From: Massilia mucilaginosa
GTDB taxonomy: Bacteria > Pseudomonadota > Gammaproteobacteria > Burkholderiales > Burkholderiaceae_D
Assembly (NCBI RefSeq): GCF_011682145.1
Contig: NZ_WHJH01000054.1
Location: forward strand, 1 to 48,065
Length of the DNA stretch: 48,065 nucleotides
Reading direction: 5' to 3'
Below, piece after piece: positions 24,544-33,933 of this stretch. Both the position numbers and the translations under genes were made by a program. Below the pieces are notes generated by a model. It ran no database searches and was not told where the DNA came from. It saw only the letters and a program-made list of their open reading frames with translations. Within the stretch, counting starts at the first letter, position 1, and each line of letters begins with the position of its first letter.

Positions 24544-25773
24544 CTACAGGCCCGCCTCGGTGAGTGCCGCCTCGATGCGGAGCAAAGCCTGGCCCTGGTA
24601 CGAAGCGTCGCCGGATGAATGGTTCTCGTCCAGCTTGTTCATCATCACCGTGTAGCTGATGCCGGACGGGAGTTGGCGCAGTAAGGTTGCCACGCCGGGA
24701 TCGGCGCCGCTGAACCCACCACTTTTCCTGGTGCCGGCCAGCGGCGCGCCGCCCGGAACGCTGTAGTGCGCCGCGAATATCGTCATCGCCTTCGCCGTTG
24801 CGATCACCTGGCCGGCCGCAGCCCAGTTTTCGGCCCGGATTGCGCCGTCGAGCGCCAGGACGGTGGTGCCGGGTACGAAGACGCTGGGGGCGGTCAGCGT
24901 CGTGATGTAGTCCGGTTCGCGCGGGTGACGATCGCGCATCAGCGAGCGCATGCCCTCGAAGTCGGTCTTCGGAATGCCGATCGGCCCCATGATCTTGTCT
25001 TGAAGGTACTGTATATAGGCCGATCCGGATGCCTTTTCGATGATCTGTCCAAGTAGCAGATAGCCAAAATTCGCGTAGGCCGTCTTTGTGCCGGGAGTGA
25101 AATCGAGCTGGCGCCGCATGACAAAGCGAATGACGTCGTCCTTGTACGGTGGCGCCGGCAAGCCGAGCGATTCCCGGATCTCGGGTTCCGACATGCTCGG
25201 ATCGCCGCTGATGTCGGCATCCCAGCCACCTTGATGCTCCAGCAGTTGCTCGATAGTGATCGCGGCGATCCGCGCATCCGGCGCGGCGGGCAGCAGCTCG
25301 CGCGCCAGCCAGCACGGGGCGTTCGAGCCGGTACAAAACACGTGGTCGGTGAGAGCTAGTTTGCCCTCGCGCGCCAGGGTCCGGATCGCGGCGGCGGTGA
25401 CCGGCTTGACGATACTGGCGGTGATGAACATGGCATCGGCCGGCAGGGGAACCTGGCGCGCGCTGTCGCGATGGCCGTAGCCACGCTCGGCGATCATGAC
25501 GCCATCCCTGGCCACTGCCACCGTGGCTGCGGTGATCCCGTTCGCCGCCATGAAGGGCACCATGGCGGCGTCGATTCTGCGATTCAGCTCTCCGCTGCAG
25601 GCGAGCAATTCGGCCAGCGGTGCACCGGGCTTCTGTGCCACGCAACTGAGCGGTTTGCCGGCGTTCGACGCCGCCTGGCCGCCACTGCCGCCGCCGCATC
25701 CGGCCAACAGGGCGGTGACGGCGACGCCGGATGCGAAACGCGCCGGGTGGGGTAAGTACGATAAGAATGTCAT
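24544..25773 (-). CDS. Beta-lactamase-family serine hydrolase lipoprotein
   Basis: The product has 409 residues with a lipoprotein signal ending LLAGC (Cys26), then the class C beta-lactamase/penicillin-binding fold: ITASIVKPVT with the SxxK motif (Ser120, Lys123), LLEHQGGWDADISGDPS, YANFGYLLLGQIIEKASG with the YxN motif, and a late GTRKSGGFSG segment in the KTG position. It could be a D,D-peptidase, esterase or beta-lactamase-like enzyme, anchored in the envelope. It is divergent from an OmpR-type two-component system with only 88 bp between the start codons. Confidence 0.88.
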   Translation of the reverse strand: MTFLSYLPHPARFASGVAVTALLAGCGGGSGGQAASNAGKPLSCVAQKPGAPLAELLACSGELNRRIDAAMVPFMAANGITAATVAVARDGVMIAERGYGHRDSARQVPLPADAMFITASIVKPVTAAAIRTLAREGKLALTDHVFCTGSNAPCWLARELLPAAPDARIAAITIEQLLEHQGGWDADISGDPSMSEPEIRESLGLPAPPYKDDVIRFVMRRQLDFTPGTKTAYANFGYLLLGQIIEKASGSAYIQYLQDKIMGPIGIPKTDFEGMRSLMRDRHPREPDYITTLTAPSVFVPGTTVLALDGAIRAENWAAAGQVIATAKAMTIFAAHYSVPGGAPLAGTRKSGGFSGADPGVATLLRQLPSGISYTVMMNKLDENHSSGDASYQGQALLRIEAALTEAGL

Positions 25774-25822
25774 GCGATTCCTTGGTCAGTTCAAAGTGAA
25801 AAGCCATTATCGCAATCCCAAT

Positions 25823-25839
25823 CTTTTGCAAATCTTAAG
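25823..25839 (+). promoter_or_regulatory. PmrA/QseB-like direct-repeat box
   Basis: CTTTTG-N5-CTTAAG lies in the 88-bp gap between the divergent serine hydrolase and response regulator genes. The second half matches the PmrA half-site (Y)TTAA(K) fully and the first half at four of six positions, with the usual 5-bp spacer. A wider view shows AATCTT repeated 11 bp apart. It is a candidate site for the adjacent regulator. Confidence 0.45.
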
Positions 25840-25861
25840 ACAGGCACACCTGGCATGCGCG

Positions 25862-26521
25862 ATGCACATACTGATTATTGAAGACGATCTCGACCTCGGT
25901 CGGGCACTGCAAAAAGCGCTCAAGCTGGAAGGCTTCAGCAGCGAATGGCTGCGCCAGGCCGTCGACGCGCCGCGCTCGTTCGAGGGCCTCCATTACGCCT
26001 GCATCCTGCTCGACCTGTCGCTGCCGGACGGCGATGGGCGAGCACTGCTGGCCCGCTGGCGCGGCGCCGGGGTGGCAATCCCCATCATTATCATGACGGC
26101 ACGCGCCGCATTGGAGGAGCGCCTGGCGGGGCTCGACGGCGGTGCCGATGATTTCATCGTCAAGCCGTTCGCCACGCTGGAACTGGCATCGCGCATGCGC
26201 GCCGTGCTGCGGCGTTACGCGCAGCAGTCCTGGCAAGTGTGGACCATCGGCGACCTGGAACTGGAACCGAAGTCCTATCTGGCGCGGCTGGCGGGCAGTC
26301 CCGTCGAGCTGTCGCGCCGCGAATTCCAGCTGATGCTCGAACTGGCGCGCGAACCGGGCGTGGTGGTGTCGAAAAGCGCGCTGTCCGAGCGTCTCGAACC
26401 GCTCGGCGAGCCGGTAAACTTCGGCGCGATCGATGTGCACGTCTTCAACTTGCGCAGCAAGATCGGCGGCCATCGGATCCGCACCGTGCGCGGGGTCGGC
26501 TACATGCTGGTCCGATGCTGA
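25862..26521 (+). CDS. OmpR-family response regulator (PmrA/QseB type)
   Basis: The product has 219 residues: receiver domain MHILIIEDDLDLGRALQKAL, phosphoacceptor Asp51 (CILLDLSLPDGDG), Thr79 and Lys101 (VKPF); a C-terminal winged helix contains LSRREFQLMLELAREPG and ends IRTVRGVGYMLVRC. The start codon at 25862 has no clear Shine-Dalgarno sequence, so the mRNA may be leaderless or weakly translated. The kinase gene overlaps by 7 nt. Probable targets are its own operon and the divergent serine hydrolase. Confidence 0.93.
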   Translation: MHILIIEDDLDLGRALQKALKLEGFSSEWLRQAVDAPRSFEGLHYACILLDLSLPDGDGRALLARWRGAGVAIPIIIMTARAALEERLAGLDGGADDFIVKPFATLELASRMRAVLRRYAQQSWQVWTIGDLELEPKSYLARLAGSPVELSRREFQLMLELAREPGVVVSKSALSERLEPLGEPVNFGAIDVHVFNLRSKIGGHRIRTVRGVGYMLVRC

Positions 26522-27879
26522 AGATCCTGCGCCCTACGCTGGTCGGGCGCGTGGTTCTGGCGCTGATGATGGCGTTCTTCATCGCCTGGATGTTGTTGTC
26601 GGCGGTGATGTACATGGGCGCGACAGATCCGGCCATCAGCGACAAGAGCATCCAGGACGTCGGACTGGGACTGTCCGCATCGCTGGCGCGGCTCGACAAT
26701 GCGGGAGAAGCACGCGCCGTCGCCGCTGCCACGTCGGAGCAGATCGAGCAGTTGTACCGCGCCTACGACATTCCGGCAATCATGCTGATCCAGCTGAACG
26801 CTCAGGATGGAACCCGCTTGTATTCATCCCCCGCGGGCGGCTCCGCACTGCTGGGCGGCGACGCGGGCGCGATGAGCACGGTGCGCGTGGGTGGCAGGTC
26901 GTTCCGGGTTTTCAAGGGCACGGCCGGGCGCTGGTCGGTCACGGTGGCCGGGTCGAGGGTGGCGGATAGCTTTTTGCTGCTCTCGATCGCGCGCGACCTG
27001 GTCTATTACCTGCTGATCGCCTTTCCCTGCATTCTGCTGCCGGTCTGGATTGCCGTCTCGCGCGGCATGCGCCCGCTGCGGCAAATGAGCAAACGGATCG
27101 CCGCGCGCGGCACCGACGACATGTCGCCCACCGGCGTCGATCCGAAGTATGCCGAGCTTAGGCCGCTGGCGGGCGCGCTGGACCGCCTGCTTGCGCAACT
27201 GCGCGAAAAGATCGCGCGCGAACATGGCTTCGTCCAGGACGCCGCGCATGAACTGCGCACGCCGATGGCGGTCATTTCGGTTCAGGCGCACGTACTGGCC
27301 ATCGAGCCCGAAGCGCAGGGGCGGCGCGAGGCGCAGCGCCATCTCGATCATGCGATTGCGCGCGCATCGCACCTGATTGCGCAGTTGCTGCAACTGGCTC
27401 GGGTGGAGGGTACGCGCATTGGCGACACCAGCGTCATCGACGTCGCCCATCTGGTGCGCCACGAACTGGCGCGGGCGGCGCAGACAGCAATGGACAATGA
27501 TATCGAACTGGCGTTGGAGGCGCCCGAGCGCTTGCCGTTCTCACTGGAGGTGCATGCGTTTCAATCGATCCTGGCCAACCTGCTCGATAACGCGCTGCGC
27601 TATGCCAGGGCCGGCGCCAATATTGTCGTCGAACTGGCTAAGGACGACGGTTACCTGACGCTCGTCGTCACCGATGACGGACCGGGTATTGCGGCGGCGG
27701 ACCTGGCGCATGTGTTCGAGCGCTTTTACCGCGCCAGGTCGCAGGACACGACCGGCACGGGCCTCGGCTTGGCGATCGTCAGACAGGCCGCGTTGCGCAT
27801 GAACGGCACGGTCACGCTGGCGCCTGGCCCGGACGGGCATGGTTGCCGCTTCGTGGTGCGGATTGCGGCGCCTGGATGA
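26515..27879 (+). CDS. Sensor histidine kinase (QseC/PmrB type)
   Basis: The product has 454 residues. Two transmembrane helices (about 12-34 and 153-182) flank a periplasmic domain of about 115 residues. A HAMP-like linker leads to the phosphoacceptor EHGFVQDAAHELRTPMAVI (His245). The ATPase domain has LANLLDNALRYA (N box), VTDDGPGI and GTGLGLAIV. It phosphorylates the preceding regulator, whose gene it overlaps as ATGCTGA. The signal it detects is unknown. Confidence 0.93.
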   Translation: MLKILRPTLVGRVVLALMMAFFIAWMLLSAVMYMGATDPAISDKSIQDVGLGLSASLARLDNAGEARAVAAATSEQIEQLYRAYDIPAIMLIQLNAQDGTRLYSSPAGGSALLGGDAGAMSTVRVGGRSFRVFKGTAGRWSVTVAGSRVADSFLLLSIARDLVYYLLIAFPCILLPVWIAVSRGMRPLRQMSKRIAARGTDDMSPTGVDPKYAELRPLAGALDRLLAQLREKIAREHGFVQDAAHELRTPMAVISVQAHVLAIEPEAQGRREAQRHLDHAIARASHLIAQLLQLARVEGTRIGDTSVIDVAHLVRHELARAAQTAMDNDIELALEAPERLPFSLEVHAFQSILANLLDNALRYARAGANIVVELAKDDGYLTLVVTDDGPGIAAADLAHVFERFYRARSQDTTGTGLGLAIVRQAALRMNGTVTLAPGPDGHGCRFVVRIAAPG

Positions 27880-28056
27880 GTTCGTGTCCGAATGTCAGAC
27901 CTGACACCAAAGATGTTGCTTGAGGAATTGAACCGGCATTGAACATCTCGCTACATCTTAAGAGATCACTAACGGAACAAAAGCCGCTGGGAGGTGTCGA
28001 ACACTCAGTACGTTGTGAACTCGTCCACCTGCATGATCTCTTGGGGAATCAATGAC

Positions 28057-29076
28057 ATGAGAGAACCAACTCTATTTTCACGGGCGGAACCCGATCTCCC
28101 AGGATTGTTATCCGAACTTGGCGAACTGATCCGCCAAGCACGTCAGCGCTCGCTGCGAACCGTCGATACGATTCAGGTGCAAACCTGCTGGGAGATGGGA
28201 CGGCATATCGTCGAATTCGAGCAAGCCGGTGCGGCGCGAGCCACCTATGGACAGCGCCTCTTGCCGGAATTGGCCAAGGCGTTGACCGCCGAGTTTGGCA
28301 AAGGATTCGACGTTAGCAATTTGCGTCACATGCGCGGCTTTTTCTTGGCATTTCCGATTCGGGACGCAGTGCGTCGCGAATTGAGCTGGACACATTACCG
28401 TACGCTGTTGCGCGTCGACAGCGAGTCTGCCAGAACATGGTACATGCACGAGGCTGCCGAGCAGAACTGGAGTTCGCGCGCGCTCGAGCGGCAGATCGGC
28501 ACGCTGTACTATGAGCGTCTGCTGGCAAGCCAGGATCGCGCAGCCGTCAAGCACGAGGCCAGCGAGAAGGTGGCCGCCCTCAAAGGCGGAGCGCGCGAAT
28601 TTCTGCGCGATCCGGTGTTACTGGAGTTTCTTGGGTTCCCCGCAAGTACCGTGGTGGAGAGCGAGCTGGAACATGCATTAATGGATCAGCTTCAAAGCTT
28701 CTTGCTCGAATTGGGCAAGGGCTTTGCGTTTGTCGCACGCCAGCAGCGCATCAGCACCGAGAGCCGCGATTTCTACGTCGACCTGGTGTTCTATAACTAT
28801 TTGCTCAAGTGCTTTGTCATTTTTGATCTCAAGCGGGGCGAATTGAGCCACCAGGATATCGGTCAGACGGATATGCATGTCCGCATGTACGATGAACTAA
28901 GACGCGGCCCGGACGATAATCCCACGGTCGGCATCATCCTCTGCACCCACAAGGACGCGTCGATCGTGCGCTACTCTGTTTTGCACGGCAACGAACATTT
29001 GTTCGCCAGCAAATACAAACTGGTTTTGCCCACCGAGGAAGAATTGCGGGCCGAACTCGACCGGGAGCGCACGTAG
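28057..29076 (+). CDS. PDDEXK nuclease domain protein (YhcG/DUF1016 family)
   Basis: The product has 339 residues. The N-terminal DUF1016 domain (about 15-155) includes CWEMGRHIVEFEQAG, FDVSNLRHMRGFFLAFP and LSWTHYRTLLRV. The C-terminal nuclease domain (about 190-330) carries FYVDLVFYNYLLKCFVIFDL-KRGEL, in which an Asp and a D-x-K form a PD-(D/E)xK core. The family is linked to DNA repair, mobile elements and, in some contexts, defence; it is often carried by transferred DNA. ATG 28057 has GGGGA nine bases before it. Upstream in-frame starts at 27994 (GTG) and 28030 are possible but less well supported. Confidence 0.9.
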   Translation: MREPTLFSRAEPDLPGLLSELGELIRQARQRSLRTVDTIQVQTCWEMGRHIVEFEQAGAARATYGQRLLPELAKALTAEFGKGFDVSNLRHMRGFFLAFPIRDAVRRELSWTHYRTLLRVDSESARTWYMHEAAEQNWSSRALERQIGTLYYERLLASQDRAAVKHEASEKVAALKGGAREFLRDPVLLEFLGFPASTVVESELEHALMDQLQSFLLELGKGFAFVARQQRISTESRDFYVDLVFYNYLLKCFVIFDLKRGELSHQDIGQTDMHVRMYDELRRGPDDNPTVGIILCTHKDASIVRYSVLHGNEHLFASKYKLVLPTEEELRAELDRERT

Positions 29077-29081
29077 TATCA

Positions 29082-29702
29082 TCAGTCGCCATGTTCGCCG
29101 CGCGTCAGCAGCACGCGGTCGATCAGGCCGTATTGCGCCCCCTGGTCGGCCGACATGTAATTGTCGCGGTCCGAATCTTTTTCTATTTGCGCCAGTGTGC
29201 GCCCGGTGCGTTCGGCATAGATCGTGTTGAGGCGGTGGCGCAGGTACAGCACTTCGCGCGCCTGGATCTCGATATCGGCGGCCACGCCTTGCGATCCGCC
29301 GTGCGGCTGGTGCATCATCAGTCGGGCATTGGGCAGCGCGTAGCGCTTGCCGATCGCGCCGGCCGCCAGCAGGAACGAGCCCATGCTGGCCGCAAAGCCC
29401 GTGCACAGGGTCGAGACGTCCGGTTTGATGAACTGCATCGTGTCGTAGACCGCCATGCCGGCATATACCGAGCCTCCCGGCGAATTGATGTAGAGCGAAA
29501 TATCCTTGTCGGGATTGTCCGATTCCAGGAACAGCAATTGGGCGACGATCAGGTTGGCGGATTGCTCGGTGACTTCGCCCACCAAAAAAATCACGCGCTC
29601 CTTGAGCAGGCGCGAATAGATGTCGAAGGCGCGCTCGCCCCGACCTGTTTGTTCTATGACGGTGGGCACCAGGCCGAGCGCGTGTGGAAAAGTGGAAGTC
29701 AT
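29082..29702 (-). CDS. clpP: ATP-dependent Clp protease proteolytic subunit (orphan paralogue)
   Basis: The product has 206 residues and the full ClpP fold: [20 protein letters not shown], the catalytic Ser106 in GFAASMGS, His131 in MMHQPHGG and Asp180. It forms double heptameric rings that degrade proteins fed by ClpX or ClpA. In the main betaproteobacterial locus clpP lies between tig and clpX; neither is here, so this is probably a second ClpP. AAGGA precedes ATG 29702. It is convergent with the nuclease gene. Confidence 0.92.
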   Translation of the reverse strand: MTSTFPHALGLVPTVIEQTGRGERAFDIYSRLLKERVIFLVGEVTEQSANLIVAQLLFLESDNPDKDISLYINSPGGSVYAGMAVYDTMQFIKPDVSTLCTGFAASMGSFLLAAGAIGKRYALPNARLMMHQPHGGSQGVAADIEIQAREVLYLRHRLNTIYAERTGRTLAQIEKDSDRDNYMSADQGAQYGLIDRVLLTRGEHGD

Positions 29703-29862
29703 CTTGGTCCTTTTGCGGTAGAGTTGAATCACGGAGTCGATTGCGCTTGCTTGACGCCTGCGGCCAGGTGCGGTGTGACACGAAAAATAGATAGTGCGGG
29801 CGTGTCACATCCGGGCAGTGCCGAGCGTCATGTGGCACCAGCACCAACAAAGGAGATTCCCG

Positions 29863-30555
29863 ATGACGTACACGAGCGATGCCGACGGGGCCCTGTTCGA
29901 ACAGTTACGGCCGCGCCTGAAAGCGATCAGTTGCCGCATCGTCGGCAGCGCGGCGGAAGCCGAGGATATCGTGCAGGACTGCTTTCTCAAGTGGCGCGAT
30001 GCCGAACAGGAAGCGGTGGCAACGCCGGCGGCGTGGCTGACCACGGTCGTGCGGCATCAGTCAATCGACCGCCTGCGCAAGCGTGCCCGCGAGTCTGTGG
30101 CGGCAAGCGCCGCCATGGAACTGGCGCCCGCTGTGCCACCCGCAACACCGGAGGATGGCTTGCTGAGGCGCGCCGAACTGGGCGAGGCGCTGGCCCGCAT
30201 GCTGTCGCGCCTGTCGCCGTCCGAGCGCCTGGCCCTGGTCCTGCATGAGGTGTTTGAGTGCGAGCATGCCGACATCGCCGCCGCGCTCGGCACCAATGCC
30301 GTGAATGCGCGCCAGTACCTGGCTCGTGCGCGGCGGCGCTTGCGTGAGGATGATCGGGAAACGCCGGCAAGCGAGAAACTCTGCCGCGAACTGATCCGCC
30401 GCTTTCAGGCCGCGATCAATGGCATCGACGTGCCGGCGATGGTGAGCCTGCTCGGTGATGAGCAGCCTGTGTCGGTGCACGAATCGCCACGCCTGCGTAT
30501 CGACGCGGGGGCCTGTGCCAACGATGCCGTGTACTGGCGCGTGGCGGCGGCCTAG
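29863..30555 (+). CDS. ECF-type RNA polymerase sigma factor, C-terminally shortened
   Basis: The product has 230 residues. Region 2 contains GSAAEAEDIVQDCFLKWRDA and region 4 contains LSPSERLALVLHEVFE and IAAALGTNAVNARQYLARAR. After these, the start of a SnoaL-like extension (ELIRRFQAAINGIDVPAMVS) is seen, as in SigJ/ECF41-type factors, but it ends early at a TAG (30553-30555). The same frame stays open for 39 more codons to a TGA near 30673. The gene may therefore carry a nonsense change. AGGAG precedes ATG 29863. No anti-sigma gene is adjacent. Confidence 0.88.
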   Translation: MTYTSDADGALFEQLRPRLKAISCRIVGSAAEAEDIVQDCFLKWRDAEQEAVATPAAWLTTVVRHQSIDRLRKRARESVAASAAMELAPAVPPATPEDGLLRRAELGEALARMLSRLSPSERLALVLHEVFECEHADIAAALGTNAVNARQYLARARRRLREDDRETPASEKLCRELIRRFQAAINGIDVPAMVSLLGDEQPVSVHESPRLRIDAGACANDAVYWRVAAA

Positions 30556-30637
30556 GAGGCCCGGGAGGGCGTTGACGGACGCGCCGGCCTGTATTGCGTG
30601 CGCTATCGCTATGCGATCCGCCTTGTCGGTTCACCTG

Positions 30638-30925
30638 CTATTTTTTCGGAATATCGTCGAGCACCTTGAGAATTTCTTGCACCAAGCCGTGCTGAAAATG
30701 CTCGATTGATCGACCGGTATCAACTTCGACACAGACCTTTTTCGCCTCTGTCAGCGTCAAGCCGTAGACTTGTCTCAACATCCGAATTGCGGCAATCTGG
30801 TCTGCTCCATCCGATCTCATTGCGGCATACACTGGTGCGGCGCCAACTCCCTCTGGACGCATCAAGTCGTATTTGTCACATGGACCGTTTGCGGCAAGAT
30901 GCTCGCTGTGGGGACGGGCTGTCAT
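30638..30925 (-). CDS. Small protein with ribosomal L7/L12 C-terminal-like domain
   Basis: The product has 95 residues. Its second half, IAAIRMLRQVYGLTLTEAKK, matches the helix-turn pattern of the C-terminal domain of ribosomal protein L7/L12 (IKxxRxxxGLGLxEAKxxVE). The N-terminal half is not L7/L12-like and has no dimerisation domain, so this is not the stalk protein. The function is unknown; such orphan domains may bind translation factors. The start is uncertain; 30862 is an alternative. Confidence 0.7.
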   Translation of the reverse strand: MTARPHSEHLAANGPCDKYDLMRPEGVGAAPVYAAMRSDGADQIAAIRMLRQVYGLTLTEAKKVCVEVDTGRSIEHFQHGLVQEILKVLDDIPKK

Positions 30926-31056
30926 GGGTGTCCGAGTCAGTGGGCAAGTTGCCGGTCGATTGGGGAAACGCTGACCGGCGCCGATGCGTCGTGCGCAACT
31001 GCTCGCGCGCCGGCACGATCAACAGGACCGTGCCGACGGGCGACCTCAACATCCCA

Positions 31057-33642
31057 TCAAAACCGCACGTTCAAGGACATATTGTACATGCGTCCCAACT
31101 GGCTGAAATGCGAGCCATCGTAGGTCACGATCGGATAGCGCCCGTTGAACGTGATCAGGTTGACCTGGGTTTCGCGCGGGGTCATCCCGGTCTTCGGATC
31201 CCGGGCCGTGCTGTTCAAAATGTCGTTCCCCTTGGCCGTATCGTTGACAGGCTTCAATTCCCACTTCGGCAACACATCGAACATATTGTTGACGTTGAAC
31301 GTCAACGTCATGCTGTCGCTCAGCTGGTAGTTGAGCGCGAAGTCGGTCAGGTTGCGGGTCTTGAACTTGAGCTCGAGGTTCTGGTCCAGGCCCGCATTGC
31401 GGAACTGGGTCGGGCCGTACAAGGTGTTGTTGAGCGAGAAGTTGAACTTGCTGTAATCCAGATCGAGGCCAAGCACGGTCTTGTGCTTCGGACGCGAGGT
31501 GAACATCAGCGCTTCCTGGGTCGCGTCGAGCACCGACTGGCGCGCGGCGGCGATCGCCGGCGGGTTGTTGATGCCGCCGTCACGCTCGTTTTTCAGCGTG
31601 TAGTTACCCGACAGGTTCACCGCCAGCTTGCCGTTCATGGCCGGGATATTTCTGCGGCTGAGCACATAGTCGATCCCCGAGGTCTGGCTGTCGAGCGCAT
31701 TGGCGAAGAAACTGAGCGAGACCACGCCGCCGGCGGCGAGGATCTTGTCCAGTTCCTGGGTCGCATCGCCCGTCGGCGCGATTTCCTTGCCCAGGATGAT
31801 GCGGTCTTTCAGCGCGATGTGATAGTAGTCGAGCGTGATGCTGGTGTTGGCGTCCGGCGTCAGGCCCAGGCCCAGGGTCAGGTTCTTCGACTTTTCCGCT
31901 TTCAGTTGCGGCACCTTGAGCGCGCGCGCTTCGTCCGACTGGTTGTTGGTCAGGCCCGATACCTGGATGCCCGAACCGGCCACGAAGGAGTACTGCTTCT
32001 TCTGGGTGTAGATCTGGTGCAGCGACGGTGCCCGGAAGCCGCTCGAGAACGAACCGCGCAGGGTAACCAGGTCGCTGACCTTGTAGCGGGTACTCAGCTT
32101 GCCGACGGTGGCGTTGCCGAAGTCGCTGTATTTTTCGTAGCGGCCGGTCAGGTCGACCAGCCACTGCTTGGTGATGTCGAACATGCTGCCGCCGTACACA
32201 CCGTAGTTCTTGCGGTCGGCCGAGAGGGCGTTTTCCGGCAGGTTGCCGGCGTACGAATCGGCGCCGCCCGCCGTGTAGGATGCGAATTCGCCGGCGATGA
32301 CATCATACTTTTCCCTGCGCAGTTCGGTGCCGGCATACACGTTGATGGCATCGCTGACCTGCCTGGAGACGTCGGCATTGACCACCGTGTGGCGAAACCG
32401 CGTGCCGCCGGCTTCGAAACTGGTGGGTGAACGCGGGCCGGGTGTCTTGCCCGCGGCGATGTCGTCGACGCGCGCGTTTTCGATGCCGCGGTTGAGCGAG
32501 TTGTGCACTTCATAGGCTTGCTTGTTGCCGCCGATGGTCACGCTGACGTCGCCGTTCCAGTCGCCCACGGTAAACTTGGCGCCCAGGGTAGCGTTGTAGT
32601 CGTCCAGTTTGCCGATGAACTGGGGGCCGTAGCCGACGTACGGCGTGCCCGGCGCATGCAGCAGGCCGAAGTCGGTCGGACGCCAGTACGGCGTGCGGTA
32701 GTTGGCGAAGCTGTCGACCTGTTTCTTGACGTAGGCCGCGTTGCCGTAGATGTTGAAGTCGTCGGTGATGTCGAGCCGGCTGTTGACCAGGAACTTGTTG
32801 GCGCGGGTCTTGGGCGAGCCGTTGATGTTGCCGGCGGTAGGGTACTGGGCCAGGAACGGCAGCACGTCCTTTTGCAGGTTGGCGCCGAAGTCGGCGGCGT
32901 CGCCGCGCCCGTCGACCAGTCCTGAGCGTTCGGCCAGGCCCACCTTCGAGATGTCGATGGTGTAGTTGACGAAGCCCTTGTCGGACAGGCGGATGCCGTG
33001 GTTCAGGCTCAGGGCGCCCATCTTGCCGTCGCCTTCGCCGGTCACGCCGGCGCGCGCGGTCAGCGAGCCGCCTTCGGGATTGTCTTTCAGGATGATGTTG
33101 ACCACGCCCGAAATCGCGTCCGAGCCGTATTGGGCCGAGGCGCCGTCGCGCAGCACTTCGATGCGCTTGATGGCGTCTTGCGGAATGGCGGAAATGTCGG
33201 ACCCGCTTTCGCCGCGCCCTGGCGAGGTCTGGGTGTAGATCAGCGCGCTCGAGTTCTTGCGTTTGCCGTTGATCAGGATCAGCGAACGGCTCGGTCCCAT
33301 GTTGCGGATCTCGTAGGGGTCGAGCAGGGAAGTGGCGTCGTTGACCGGGGTCTGCACCGTGTTGAACGACGGCACCCGCATGCCGAGGGCCTTGTCGAGC
33401 GAGATCTGGCCGGTCTTGTTCAGGTCCTTGGTGTTGATGATGTCGACCGGGACCGGCGCGTCGACGACGGTGCGCTGCGAACCCCGGCTGCCGGTGGAGA
33501 CAATCACGACTTTCTGGATTTCGTCCGGTTTGCTTGTGGCTGGGGCGGAAGAGTCCGGGGCAGTTGCTTGCGGCGCAGGTTCTTGCGCGACAGCGGCACC
33601 GGTGGACAGCAGCATGACTGCAATGGGAAAAGTCTTCTTCAT
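31057..33642 (-). CDS. TonB-dependent receptor
   Basis: The product has 861 residues with a signal peptide (MKKTFPIAVMLLSTGAAVA). A plug domain follows (TVVDAPVPVDIINTKDLNKT, then IRNMGPSRSLILINGKRKNS and IKRIEVLRDGASAQYGSDAI), then a 22-strand barrel with FSSGFRAPSLHQIYT and a final YNMSLNVRF. It imports a large substrate across the outer membrane using TonB energy. It resembles receptors for complex nutrients more than ferric siderophores, and no transport partner is adjacent. No Fur-like site was found in the 291-bp upstream region, which I could not otherwise annotate. Confidence 0.93.
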   Translation of the reverse strand: MKKTFPIAVMLLSTGAAVAQEPAPQATAPDSSAPATSKPDEIQKVVIVSTGSRGSQRTVVDAPVPVDIINTKDLNKTGQISLDKALGMRVPSFNTVQTPVNDATSLLDPYEIRNMGPSRSLILINGKRKNSSALIYTQTSPGRGESGSDISAIPQDAIKRIEVLRDGASAQYGSDAISGVVNIILKDNPEGGSLTARAGVTGEGDGKMGALSLNHGIRLSDKGFVNYTIDISKVGLAERSGLVDGRGDAADFGANLQKDVLPFLAQYPTAGNINGSPKTRANKFLVNSRLDITDDFNIYGNAAYVKKQVDSFANYRTPYWRPTDFGLLHAPGTPYVGYGPQFIGKLDDYNATLGAKFTVGDWNGDVSVTIGGNKQAYEVHNSLNRGIENARVDDIAAGKTPGPRSPTSFEAGGTRFRHTVVNADVSRQVSDAINVYAGTELRREKYDVIAGEFASYTAGGADSYAGNLPENALSADRKNYGVYGGSMFDITKQWLVDLTGRYEKYSDFGNATVGKLSTRYKVSDLVTLRGSFSSGFRAPSLHQIYTQKKQYSFVAGSGIQVSGLTNNQSDEARALKVPQLKAEKSKNLTLGLGLTPDANTSITLDYYHIALKDRIILGKEIAPTGDATQELDKILAAGGVVSLSFFANALDSQTSGIDYVLSRRNIPAMNGKLAVNLSGNYTLKNERDGGINNPPAIAAARQSVLDATQEALMFTSRPKHKTVLGLDLDYSKFNFSLNNTLYGPTQFRNAGLDQNLELKFKTRNLTDFALNYQLSDSMTLTFNVNNMFDVLPKWELKPVNDTAKGNDILNSTARDPKTGMTPRETQVNLITFNGRYPIVTYDGSHFSQLGRMYNMSLNVRF

Positions 33643-33933
33643 TAAAATCTCTCTTTGCGAATGCAGTTCGAACGAGATAAGCCCAGGCTGGCGCCCGACC
33701 CCGAATTGGGAAAGCAGATGAAAAATACGACCTTCACAGCCGTCATGCAGCGTATTGCCGAGCGACGAGTGCCGACCTAATTTATAGGCAGACTATGAAA
33801 ATGTCTATGAGATTGACAAATTGCTCAGGAGGAGTGAACGGAATACAACGACGTGCATTCAGGAAATTCGGCGTCGCCAAGCTTAAACCGTATAAACAGT
33901 TTGCCTGAAAAACAATGATGAATCGCCGCCGGA

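Noticed and set aside
30706..32430. Long plus-strand open frame opposite the TonB receptor
   Set aside because: It covers conserved receptor sequence on the other strand and shows no domain of its own.
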